DNA of 9,042 nucleotides from Cyclobacteriaceae bacterium (GTDB taxonomy: Bacteria; Bacteroidota; Bacteroidia; Cytophagales; Cyclobacteriaceae), in NCBI GenBank assembly GCA_029882675.1, contig JAOUKJ010000136.1, forward strand, positions 1 through 9,042, read 5' to 3'. The notes under the pieces were generated by a model. The model saw only the letters and a program-made list of their open reading frames with translations, searched no databases and was not told the origin of the DNA. Both the position numbers and the translations under genes were made by a program. Positions 1 to 6,005 of the stretch are shown here, piece by piece. Positions within the stretch are counted from its first letter, which is position 1; every line of letters begins with the position of its first letter.

Positions 1-188
1 ATGATATTGCACCTTTTTAATCCGTGTTTGAATTATTATTCAATTATTTATTTGTTAAGCAAAGAACAAAAAGCATTTTTGTGCGGTTAATAATATGGGA
101 AGTGTCAGGTTTTTTTTTGGCTTATTTTCCCTTATATTCACGGATGAAAAACATCGTTTTAAATATTTAGACTGGAGAGCCAAAATAG
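1..188. other. AT-rich region upstream of etfB, no gene seen
   Basis: No convincing coding sequence lies here; a 29-codon open frame from position 1 to 90 has no recognisable product. A small hairpin (CAAAAA at 67-72, loop GCA, TTTTTG at 76-81) may mark the end of a gene outside the window. The etfB promoter should lie here, but no clean TAnnTTTG element was found. The nearest candidate is TTTATTTG at 47-54 with TTTG at 27-30, which has one mismatch and a short spacer. A GGAG at 174-177, 11 nt before the etfB ATG, could act as a ribosome binding site. Confidence 0.5.
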
Positions 189-926
189 ATGAAAATATTA
201 GTATGCATTACTCATGTTCCGGACACTACTTCCAAAATAGCATTTACGGAAAATAATACTTCATTTGATACATCAGGGGTTCAGTACATTATAGGGCCTT
301 ATGATGATTTCGCACTAGCCCGGGCTGTTGAACTCAAAGATTCATTAGGTGCCACGGTGACAGTGATCAATGTTGGGCTGGCAAGTGCCGAGCCTACCAT
401 CAGAAAGGCGCTGGCAATAGGCGCAGATGATGCCATTCGGGTAGATGTGGAGCCCGTAAGTTCCATGCTGGTGGCTAAACAGATCGCACATTATGCCAGG
501 GAAGGAGCCTATGACATGGTGTTGATGGGTAAAGAATCGATAGATTTTAATGGAGGCGTGGTTCACGGATTGGTAGGGGCATTGCTTGGTGTACCCAGCA
601 TTTCCCCCGTCATGTCGCTCGAAATTGAAGGTGGCCTGGCCAAAATGACCAGAGAGATTGAGGGGGGTAAAGAGTTTGTTGAAGTAAATTTGCCTTTTGT
701 GGCAGGTTGTCAGGAACCTATCGCTGAATGGAAAATCCCCAATATGCGCGGAATAATGACTGCCCGCACAAAACCATTGAACGTCGTGGAAGCTGTAGAT
801 ATGGAACAGGGAAGCAAAACAGAATCTTTTCATCTTCCGGATAATAAAGGAGCTGTAAAGCTTGTTGATCCGGAAAATATGGGTGAACTGGTTGGATTAT
901 TGAAAAATGAAGCAAAAGTAATTTAA
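189..926 (+). CDS. etfB: Electron transfer flavoprotein, beta subunit
   Basis: This is the small subunit of the cytoplasmic ETF heterodimer, which takes electrons from flavoprotein dehydrogenases such as acyl-CoA dehydrogenases and passes them towards the quinone pool. The 245-residue protein has the usual family length and starts MKILVCITHVPD, typical of EtfB. Visible landmarks are MGKESIDFNGG (113-123) with LGVP at 133-136, in the nucleotide (AMP) binding region of the family, and REIEGG at 155-160. The stretch EWKIPNMRGIMTARTKPL (180-197) corresponds to the recognition loop that docks with partner dehydrogenases. By eye, the conserved leucine of that loop (Leu195 in human ETF-beta) aligns with Met187 here, a judgement that needs an alignment. 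etfA follows after 13 nt. No ETF:quinone oxidoreductase or dehydrogenase partner is in the window. Confidence 0.96.
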   Translation: MKILVCITHVPDTTSKIAFTENNTSFDTSGVQYIIGPYDDFALARAVELKDSLGATVTVINVGLASAEPTIRKALAIGADDAIRVDVEPVSSMLVAKQIAHYAREGAYDMVLMGKESIDFNGGVVHGLVGALLGVPSISPVMSLEIEGGLAKMTREIEGGKEFVEVNLPFVAGCQEPIAEWKIPNMRGIMTARTKPLNVVEAVDMEQGSKTESFHLPDNKGAVKLVDPENMGELVGLLKNEAKVI

Positions 927-939
927 TGGTATTGAAATT

Positions 940-1896
940 ATGGCAGTATTGGTCTTTGCAGAGTCTGTTGATGGTAAGTTAAAAAAGACATCGTTTGAAG
1001 CTATTTGTATGGCTGCTAAACTGTCATCAGACGTCGTTGTGGTAGCACTTGGAAATATAATCAAGGAAGAAGCACTCGCCGGTCTCGGAAAATATGGTGC
1101 TTCCAGGGTTTTATGGGTGAATGATGAGCGGTTTAATCAGGTATCAGCTAATCTGGCAGCCGATGTGGTTTCTGTAATCATGGAAAAGGCCGGGGCGAAA
1201 ATACTGGTGCTGGCTACATCTCCTTTTACGGCCTCAGTTGCTGCAGTAGTAGCGGTAAAACAATCGGCAGCTTTGGCAACAAATGTGGTTGAAATACCTG
1301 ACCTGAGTAACGGTTTTACCGTAAAAAGGAGTATTTTTTCAGGAAAGGCGTTTGAAACGGTTCAGTTGTCCGGAGAGAAAAAAATACTGGTGTTTAATAA
1401 AAATGCAGTCGAAGTAACTGTGAGTGATCAAACTGTTGCTGTTGAAAAAATCAGTCCAACAGCTGAGTTAAAAGAAAAAGGACTTAAAATAACCGGAAGT
1501 GAAAAAGCTTCAGGAACTGTATCGTTGCCGGAAGCTGAAATTGTGGTTTCAGCGGGCAGAGGACTGAAAGGAGCAGAAAACTGGGGCATGATTGAGGAAC
1601 TTGCCAGTTTGTTGGGAGCAGCTACGGGATGTAGCAAACCGGTGTCGGATGTTGGGTGGAGGCCGCATCATGAGCATGTAGGGCAGACCGGCATTAAGGT
1701 GAGTCCACAATTGTATATCGCTGTAGGAATCAGTGGCGCCATACAACACCTCGCAGGAGTAAACTCCTCCAAATATATATTGGTTATCAATAAAGACCCG
1801 GACGCCCCGTTCTTTAAAGCGGCAGATTACGGAGTAGTGGGTGATGCCTTTGAAGTAGTGCCGCGTTTAATTGAAGCGCTTAAAGCAGCAAGTTGA
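940..1896 (+). CDS. etfA: Electron transfer flavoprotein, alpha subunit (FAD-binding)
   Basis: This is the large, FAD-carrying subunit of ETF and the partner of the preceding gene. The 318-residue protein has an N-terminal alpha/beta domain (about 1-185) and a C-terminal FAD-binding domain (about 195-318). FAD-domain motifs are clear: GRGLKG (206-211), HVGQTG (246-251), GISGAIQHLAG (263-273, with the flavin-contacting His270) and INKDPDAPFF (283-292). At the position of the flavin-stacking arginine of human ETF (Arg249, in ASR) this protein has Ser232-Lys233, a conservative change that may be usual in Bacteroidota. The C-terminus DAFEVVPRLIEALK is standard. The TGA stop at 1894-1896 is followed almost directly by the GTG proposed as the start of the next gene, which suggests translational coupling. 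Confidence 0.97.
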   Translation: MAVLVFAESVDGKLKKTSFEAICMAAKLSSDVVVVALGNIIKEEALAGLGKYGASRVLWVNDERFNQVSANLAADVVSVIMEKAGAKILVLATSPFTASVAAVVAVKQSAALATNVVEIPDLSNGFTVKRSIFSGKAFETVQLSGEKKILVFNKNAVEVTVSDQTVAVEKISPTAELKEKGLKITGSEKASGTVSLPEAEIVVSAGRGLKGAENWGMIEELASLLGAATGCSKPVSDVGWRPHHEHVGQTGIKVSPQLYIAVGISGAIQHLAGVNSSKYILVINKDPDAPFFKAADYGVVGDAFEVVPRLIEALKAAS

Positions 1897-1897
1897 A

Positions 1898-2494
1898 GTG
1901 GAAAAAATAAAACTGGAAATATTAGGCCTTTCTTCAAGCCAATCTCAATCGGGCTCTTTTGCTTTGGTTTTGGGTGAAGTAGATGGAAATCGGAGATTAC
2001 CCATTATTATAGGGATGTTTGAGGCTCAGGCTATTGCTATTGAAATTGAAAAAATACAGCCCAACCGACCCATGACACATGATTTGTTTAAGTCATTTGC
2101 GCATTCCTTTAATTATTCAGTGAGTGAAGTGGTGATTTCTGACCTGCGTGAAGGTGTCTTTTTCGCAAAAATACTTTGTTCCAATGGCAAGGATTCTGTA
2201 GAGGTGGATGCACGGCCGTCGGATGCAATAGCCATTGCATTGCGGTTTAATGCTGATATTTTCTGCTATGAAAGAATATTGAATGAAGCCGGGATTGTAT
2301 TGACAGAAGAAGGTGAAGAAGAGGCCGAAGAGATAAAGCCCAAAACAGCTAAGGCCAAAGCCACTGCTAAAAAGGAAGAAGGCTTAAAAGACATGTCGGT
2401 GGACAAGCTTAACAAAATGCTTGAAACAGCCATTGAAAGAGAAGATTATGAGATGGCTGCGAAAATCAGGGATGAATTAAGTAAACGAAACTAA
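1898..2494 (+). CDS. Bifunctional nuclease (BFN/DUF151) family protein with C-terminal UVR motif
   Basis: The 198-residue product has a BFN/DUF151 domain at about 3-133, with LPIIIGMFEAQAIA (34-47) and DARPSDAIAIALR (104-116). A charged, Glu- then Lys/Ala-rich linker follows (about 138-162), then a UVR motif (about 166-198; DKLNKMLETAIEREDYEMAAKIRDEL), the small helical hairpin known from UvrB and UvrC. Family members are called bifunctional nucleases after plant proteins with reported RNase and DNase activity; the bacterial role is poorly defined. Start choice: an in-frame TTG at 1871 would overlap etfA by 26 nt, but GTG at 1898 gives MEKIKLEILGLS, which fits the usual family N-terminus, and sits 1 nt after the etfA stop. 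No Shine-Dalgarno is obvious, so coupling to etfA is likely. nupC follows after 6 nt. Confidence 0.88.
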   Translation: MEKIKLEILGLSSSQSQSGSFALVLGEVDGNRRLPIIIGMFEAQAIAIEIEKIQPNRPMTHDLFKSFAHSFNYSVSEVVISDLREGVFFAKILCSNGKDSVEVDARPSDAIAIALRFNADIFCYERILNEAGIVLTEEGEEEAEEIKPKTAKAKATAKKEEGLKDMSVDKLNKMLETAIEREDYEMAAKIRDELSKRN

Positions 2495-2500
2495 AAACCC

Positions 2501-3811
2501 ATGGATATACTGCGGGGAATAGCAGGACTTTTTTTTCTTGTGGCCCTGGGGTATTTATTTTCCGCTGACCGGAAGTTTATCAATTGGAAGCTGGTGATCG
2601 CAGGAATTGGGTTGCAGTTAATTATTGGTATCCTTATTTTTAAAGTCCCTGTTTTTGGTTCCTTCTTCAATCTTATCAGTAATGGATTCGTGAAGTTTTT
2701 GGGATTTGGGATTGATGGAGCGGCGTTTTTATTTGGCGACCTGGCCCGAAACAGTGAGGGTAATCCGGCGGTCAGGCATAACCTAGGATTTTTATTTGCT
2801 TTTCAGGCCTTGCCTATTGTCGTGTTTTTTTCCGCAATTTCATCATTGCTATATTATTTTGGCATTTTACAGAAAGTAGTCTTTGGATTAGCCTGGGTTT
2901 TGAAAAAGATGATGCGGCTTTCGGGTGCAGAGAGCCTTTCTGCCGCGGGGAATATCTTTCTGGGGCAAACAGAGGCCCCTTTGCTTGTCAGGCCATTCAT
3001 ATCTTCCATGACAAAATCCGAATTACATTGTTTAATGACAGGAGGCATGGCCACTATTGCAGGGACTGTAATGGGTGCTTATGTAGGGCTTTTGGGTGGA
3101 GGTAGTGAGGTGGAGCAGGTCAAATTTGCCACCTATCTCCTGGGCGCATCGCTGATGAGTGCGCCTGCAGCCATCGTATTTGCCAAGTTGTTTTACCCCG
3201 AAAAACATATTGAGGATGTACGTGATGAACTGGCTGTTTCTAAGGATAAAATGGGTACGAATGTGCTTGACGCACTGGCCAACGGGGCTACGCAGGGACT
3301 GAAGTTGGCTTTGAATATAGGCGCCATGCTTATTGCCTTTATTGCCCTTATCTATATGGTAAATTGGTTGATGGTTGAAGGTATTGGCGAAATAACAGGC
3401 CTGAACCAGTTTGTAGTAGAATCTACCGGGGGCGTTTATCAGGGATTTTCGCTTCAGTATTTGTTGGGACAGCTGTTTAGAACACTGGCCTTTGCAATGG
3501 GTGTTGAGTGGGGAGATACCTTGCATGTTGGCAGTTTGCTTGGACAGAAAATAGTGATTAATGAGTTTGTGGCTTACTTTAGCTTTTCAGGTATGGTGGC
3601 TGAGGGCAGTCTGAGCCCTAAGTCGGTGATTATCGCCACTTATGCCCTGTGTGGTTTCGCCAATTTTGGTAGTATTGCCATTCAGATAGGTGGTATAGGC
3701 AGTATGGCCCCCAACCGGCAGGCCGACTTGTCCAGGTTGGGATTAAGAGCCCTTGTTGCTGCGTTTTTAGCCAGCATGATGACCGCCACGGTGGCAGGAA
3801 TGCTCTATTAA
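2501..3811 (+). CDS. nupC: NupC-family concentrative nucleoside transporter
   Basis: This inner-membrane symporter (CNT family) takes up nucleosides with sodium or protons. The 436-residue protein is strongly hydrophobic, with an N-terminal membrane region (about 1-90), a central gate-like region (about 95-200) and a C-terminal transport domain (about 200-436). The substrate-site motifs of the family are intact: GQTEAPLLVRPF (155-166), GQKIVINEFVAY (348-359, with Glu355) and CGFANFGSIAIQIGG (383-397, with Asn388 and Ser391). These match the nucleobase- and ribose-contacting residues known from CNT structures. Whether sodium or protons drive it, and which nucleosides it prefers, cannot be told from the sequence. 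It starts 6 nt after the BFN gene and is probably the last gene of the etf transcript. From memory, thymidylate and folate genes often follow this pair in Bacteroidota; they are absent here. Confidence 0.95.
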   Translation: MDILRGIAGLFFLVALGYLFSADRKFINWKLVIAGIGLQLIIGILIFKVPVFGSFFNLISNGFVKFLGFGIDGAAFLFGDLARNSEGNPAVRHNLGFLFAFQALPIVVFFSAISSLLYYFGILQKVVFGLAWVLKKMMRLSGAESLSAAGNIFLGQTEAPLLVRPFISSMTKSELHCLMTGGMATIAGTVMGAYVGLLGGGSEVEQVKFATYLLGASLMSAPAAIVFAKLFYPEKHIEDVRDELAVSKDKMGTNVLDALANGATQGLKLALNIGAMLIAFIALIYMVNWLMVEGIGEITGLNQFVVESTGGVYQGFSLQYLLGQLFRTLAFAMGVEWGDTLHVGSLLGQKIVINEFVAYFSFSGMVAEGSLSPKSVIIATYALCGFANFGSIAIQIGGIGSMAPNRQADLSRLGLRALVAAFLASMMTATVAGMLY

Positions 3812-3853
3812 CGATTAATGATGAATAAAAATGCAGTACTGCGTAAGTAGTAA

Positions 3854-3894
3854 GTACGAATGGTTCTGTTAATTCGTGTATTAATGGCTTTTTT
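3854..3894 (+). terminator. Weak terminator candidate after nupC
   Basis: ACGAAT (3856-3861) and ATTCGT (3872-3877) form a 6-bp stem around a 10-nt loop, extendable by two G·U pairs at the base. A run of six T follows at 3889-3894, but about 10 nt after the stem, further than in a classical intrinsic terminator. Its position between the end of the nupC cluster and the proA promoter is suitable. A 10-nt palindrome, GCAGTACTGC, lies just upstream at 3833-3842 and has no clear role. Confidence 0.3.
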
Positions 3895-3967
3895 CAAACA
3901 AGGAGAATTCATCTAGGCAAGTTTTGGGTACGGATTACAATCCTGTCCAATACACAAAACTTTTTCA

Positions 3968-3975
3968 TATCTTTG
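3968..3975 (+). promoter_or_regulatory. proA -7 promoter element of Bacteroidota type (TAnnTTTG)
   Basis: TATCTTTG matches the Bacteroidota -7 consensus TAnnTTTG exactly and is followed by CAGC. Transcription would start around 3979-3983, about 25 nt before the proA ATG. The -33 element is weak: only CTG at 3943-3945 falls in the expected spacing, where TTG or TTTG is usual. The element overlaps an in-frame TTG (3973) that would otherwise extend proA, so that TTG should lie outside the transcript. Confidence 0.6.
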
Positions 3976-4005
3976 CAGCCTGAAAATCGGGAGATATTAA
4001 TAGGT

Positions 4006-5199
4006 ATGTTGTTGACAACAGATAAAAAAAACAAAATCCTCAAAGACCTGGCAGTTTTAATTGAGACCAGCCGGGATGAAATTATTGCTCAAAATAAAAA
4101 GGACATTGAAAATGCCCACAATATAGATGATACCCTGCTTGATCGGTTGAAGGTCGATGATAAAAAAGTCTCAGGCATGGTGGCCGCGGTGGAAGAGGTC
4201 ATTGGCCTGGATGATCCACAGGGAAAAGTACTTAATACCTACAACCATCCCAACGGAATTAAGGTGGAAAACAAGGTTGTGCCTTTTGGCCGTATACTCA
4301 TTATTTACGAATCCAGGCCGGATGTGACCATAGAAGCAGCTATCAGTGCTTTTAAAGCGGGGAATAAGATACTGCTTAAAGGAGGGAAGGAAGCGCTTCA
4401 TTCAAACCTCATTCTTACGGATCTGTGGAAGCGCGCCCTCAAGGCGAATAGTGTGCCCGAAGATTATGTAGAATACCTGAGCATCAACCGTGAAGAAACG
4501 CAAAAGCTACTCACTGACAACACACACCATGTAGACCTGATCATTCCAAGGGGAGGTGAAGGGCTGATCAATTACATCAAACAAAGCACATCCGTTCCCG
4601 TGATAGTCAGTGGAAGGGGCAATAATTTCATCTATGTGCACAATGATGCTGACTTTGAAATGGCCATAGACCTTGTGCTTAACGGAAAAAGCAGGTTGAG
4701 TGTTTGCAATGCGATTGATAAGGTGTTGTTCAATAAAGATATACCGAACCTCAGTAAAGGAATGGATAGCCTGTTGGGAAAGCTTGCGAAAACAGGAATA
4801 GAAGTATATGGTGATGGGGCCTACTTTAGTGACTTTAGCAGTGTAAAAAAAGTAGAAAACGCGCAGATGTACGGCGAAGAGTTTCTGGCTGCAAAAATCA
4901 TGTTTGGGTTGGTTGACACCCTTGAAGATGGGATAAAATGTATCAATAAATATTCTGGTGGCCATTCGGCGGTCATTGTATCTTCTGATGCAACTGTGGC
5001 TGACCAGTTTCAGCAAGAAGTAGATTGTGCAGCAGTATATCACAATGCTTCTTCGCGTTTTACTGATGGTGGTCAGTTTGGTTTTGGCGCGGAAATAGCC
5101 ATTAGCACACAGAAACTGCATTTTCGGGGCCCGGTAGGACTGGGCCAGTTGGTCACTAACAAATGGTTTATTTCAGGCAATGGCCAGATAAGGGATTAA
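4006..5199 (+). CDS. proA: Glutamate-5-semialdehyde dehydrogenase (gamma-glutamyl phosphate reductase)
   Basis: ProA reduces glutamyl-5-phosphate with NADPH to glutamate-5-semialdehyde, the second step of proline synthesis in the cytoplasm. From ATG 4006 the protein has 397 residues, close to the family norm. Landmarks are NGIKVENKVVPFGRILIIYESRPDVT, the LLKGGKEA loop, LIIPRGGEGLI, the catalytic cysteine in RLSVCNA (Cys234) and the C-terminal signature NASSRFTDGGQFGFGAEIAISTQK. The reading frame stays open upstream to a TTG at 3973, but that codon lies inside the promoter -7 element. ATG 4006 has GGGAG at 3989-3993 and gives an N-terminus of normal length. proB starts 1 nt after the stop, so the two genes form an operon in the order proA-proB, the reverse of the common proBA order. 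Confidence 0.94.
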   Translation: MLLTTDKKNKILKDLAVLIETSRDEIIAQNKKDIENAHNIDDTLLDRLKVDDKKVSGMVAAVEEVIGLDDPQGKVLNTYNHPNGIKVENKVVPFGRILIIYESRPDVTIEAAISAFKAGNKILLKGGKEALHSNLILTDLWKRALKANSVPEDYVEYLSINREETQKLLTDNTHHVDLIIPRGGEGLINYIKQSTSVPVIVSGRGNNFIYVHNDADFEMAIDLVLNGKSRLSVCNAIDKVLFNKDIPNLSKGMDSLLGKLAKTGIEVYGDGAYFSDFSSVKKVENAQMYGEEFLAAKIMFGLVDTLEDGIKCINKYSGGHSAVIVSSDATVADQFQQEVDCAAVYHNASSRFTDGGQFGFGAEIAISTQKLHFRGPVGLGQLVTNKWFISGNGQIRD

Positions 5200-5200
5200 T

Positions 5201-5968
5201 ATGAAACCAATATTAGTTGTTAAGATCGGGAGTACTACGCTCACAGCGGGGACAGACATGATCTCCAGGGGGAAAATTGAAGACGTGGCCAGGCAATTGG
5301 TGCGCCTGAAGTCTCAATATGATGTAGTCCTTGTTTCATCAGGGGCTATTGCCACGGCGAAACAGTTTATAAAAAACGGCTGGCAAAATGTGGTGCGGTC
5401 CAAGCAGGCCATGTCAGCGATAGGCCAGCCAAAGCTCATGCAACTTTACAGTGAGGTGTTTAATGATTTTAGCCTGCGGATTGCCCAATGTCTTTTGACC
5501 TACAGGGACTTTGAAAACGATGAGTCACGAAAAAATACATTAAATACGATTACGGAGTTGCTGGCTCATGACTATATTCCCATTATCAATGAAAATGACA
5601 CGGTAGCCATCGAAGAGTTGATCTTAGGTGATAATGATAAGCTTTCGGCCCTGGTGGCTACGTTGATGACTGCTGATAAGCTCATCATTGCATCTGATAT
5701 CAATGGGCTTTATGATAAAAATCCACATATTCACCCCGATGCAGTGTTACTTCCGGAAATAACCAATCTGGAAGAAGTGAGGCACGTTATTCAGGAGCGG
5801 GACAGCGGGCTGGGTACCGGTGGTATGACCACCAAATTCAGCGCCATTGAAATATGTTTCGCCCGCGATGTCGAGGTTTATATTGTCAATGGTGGGGTGC
5901 CTAATTTTATCGAGGACAGCCTGAGCGGAGCCATTCCCTTCACGAAATTTGTGAAGGGGGAGAAGTGA
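5201..5968 (+). CDS. proB: Glutamate 5-kinase, short form without PUA domain
   Basis: ProB phosphorylates the gamma-carboxyl of glutamate with ATP, the first and usually proline-inhibited step of proline synthesis. The labile product is passed to ProA, encoded just upstream. The 255-residue protein is a single amino-acid-kinase domain: KIGSTTL (8-14), SSGAIA (46-51), INENDTVA (129-136), GDNDKLSALVA (143-153), ASDINGLYDKNP (164-175) and GLGTGGMTTK (203-212). It ends where E. coli ProB (367 residues) goes on into its C-terminal PUA domain, so that domain is missing. The kinase domain looks complete and the stop is followed by a terminator-like hairpin, so this appears to be a natural short form, not a truncation. 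The downstream neighbour, glgP, is convergent. Confidence 0.94.
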   Translation: MKPILVVKIGSTTLTAGTDMISRGKIEDVARQLVRLKSQYDVVLVSSGAIATAKQFIKNGWQNVVRSKQAMSAIGQPKLMQLYSEVFNDFSLRIAQCLLTYRDFENDESRKNTLNTITELLAHDYIPIINENDTVAIEELILGDNDKLSALVATLMTADKLIIASDINGLYDKNPHIHPDAVLLPEITNLEEVRHVIQERDSGLGTGGMTTKFSAIEICFARDVEVYIVNGGVPNFIEDSLSGAIPFTKFVKGEK

Positions 5969-6005
5969 TCGTGCCATTACTGCTCATTTCTCTTCTCCCT
6001 TTTTT
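5954..6005 (+). terminator. Intrinsic terminator of proB, reaching into the 3' end of glgP
   Basis: GGGAGAAG at 5958-5965 pairs perfectly with CTTCTCCC at 5992-5999, can be extended by G·U and A-U pairs at the base, and is followed by six T at 6000-6005. It fits a rho-independent terminator for the proA-proB transcript. The 3' arm and T-run are also the last glgP codons, read on the other strand. A second, mutually exclusive hairpin (5961-5968 with 5984-5991, 8 bp with one G·U, 15-nt loop) contains the proB stop in one arm and the glgP stop in the other. In the minus direction the T-run is poor, so termination of glgP here is less certain. Confidence 0.65.

Noticed and set aside
1..90. Short plus-strand frame from the window edge (29 codons)
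   Set aside because: AT-rich, no homology recognised, no ribosome binding site can be seen, and the base composition suits non-coding DNA.
345..833. Open frame of 162 codons on the minus strand opposite etfB
   Set aside because: It lies entirely within etfB, which is a clear family member, and its translation (His-, Cys- and Phe-rich) resembles no protein family.
189..1896. Electron-bifurcating ETF (FixAB type)
   Set aside because: No FixC/FixX or bifurcating dehydrogenase partner is adjacent. The sequence looks like the ordinary Bacteroidota ETF, though a bifurcating type cannot be excluded without alignment.
3032..3526. Open frame of 164 codons on the minus strand opposite nupC
   Set aside because: It is antisense to conserved transporter motifs, and its composition is that of a shadow frame.
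3833..3842. Palindrome GCAGTACTGC after nupC as an operator
   Set aside because: It is a single 10-nt palindrome with no second copy, far from the proA promoter (about 125 nt). Chance occurrence is adequate.
4507..5121. Open frame of 204 codons on the minus strand opposite proA
   Set aside because: It is long but fully antisense to the conserved catalytic half of ProA, with no recognisable domain or start signal.
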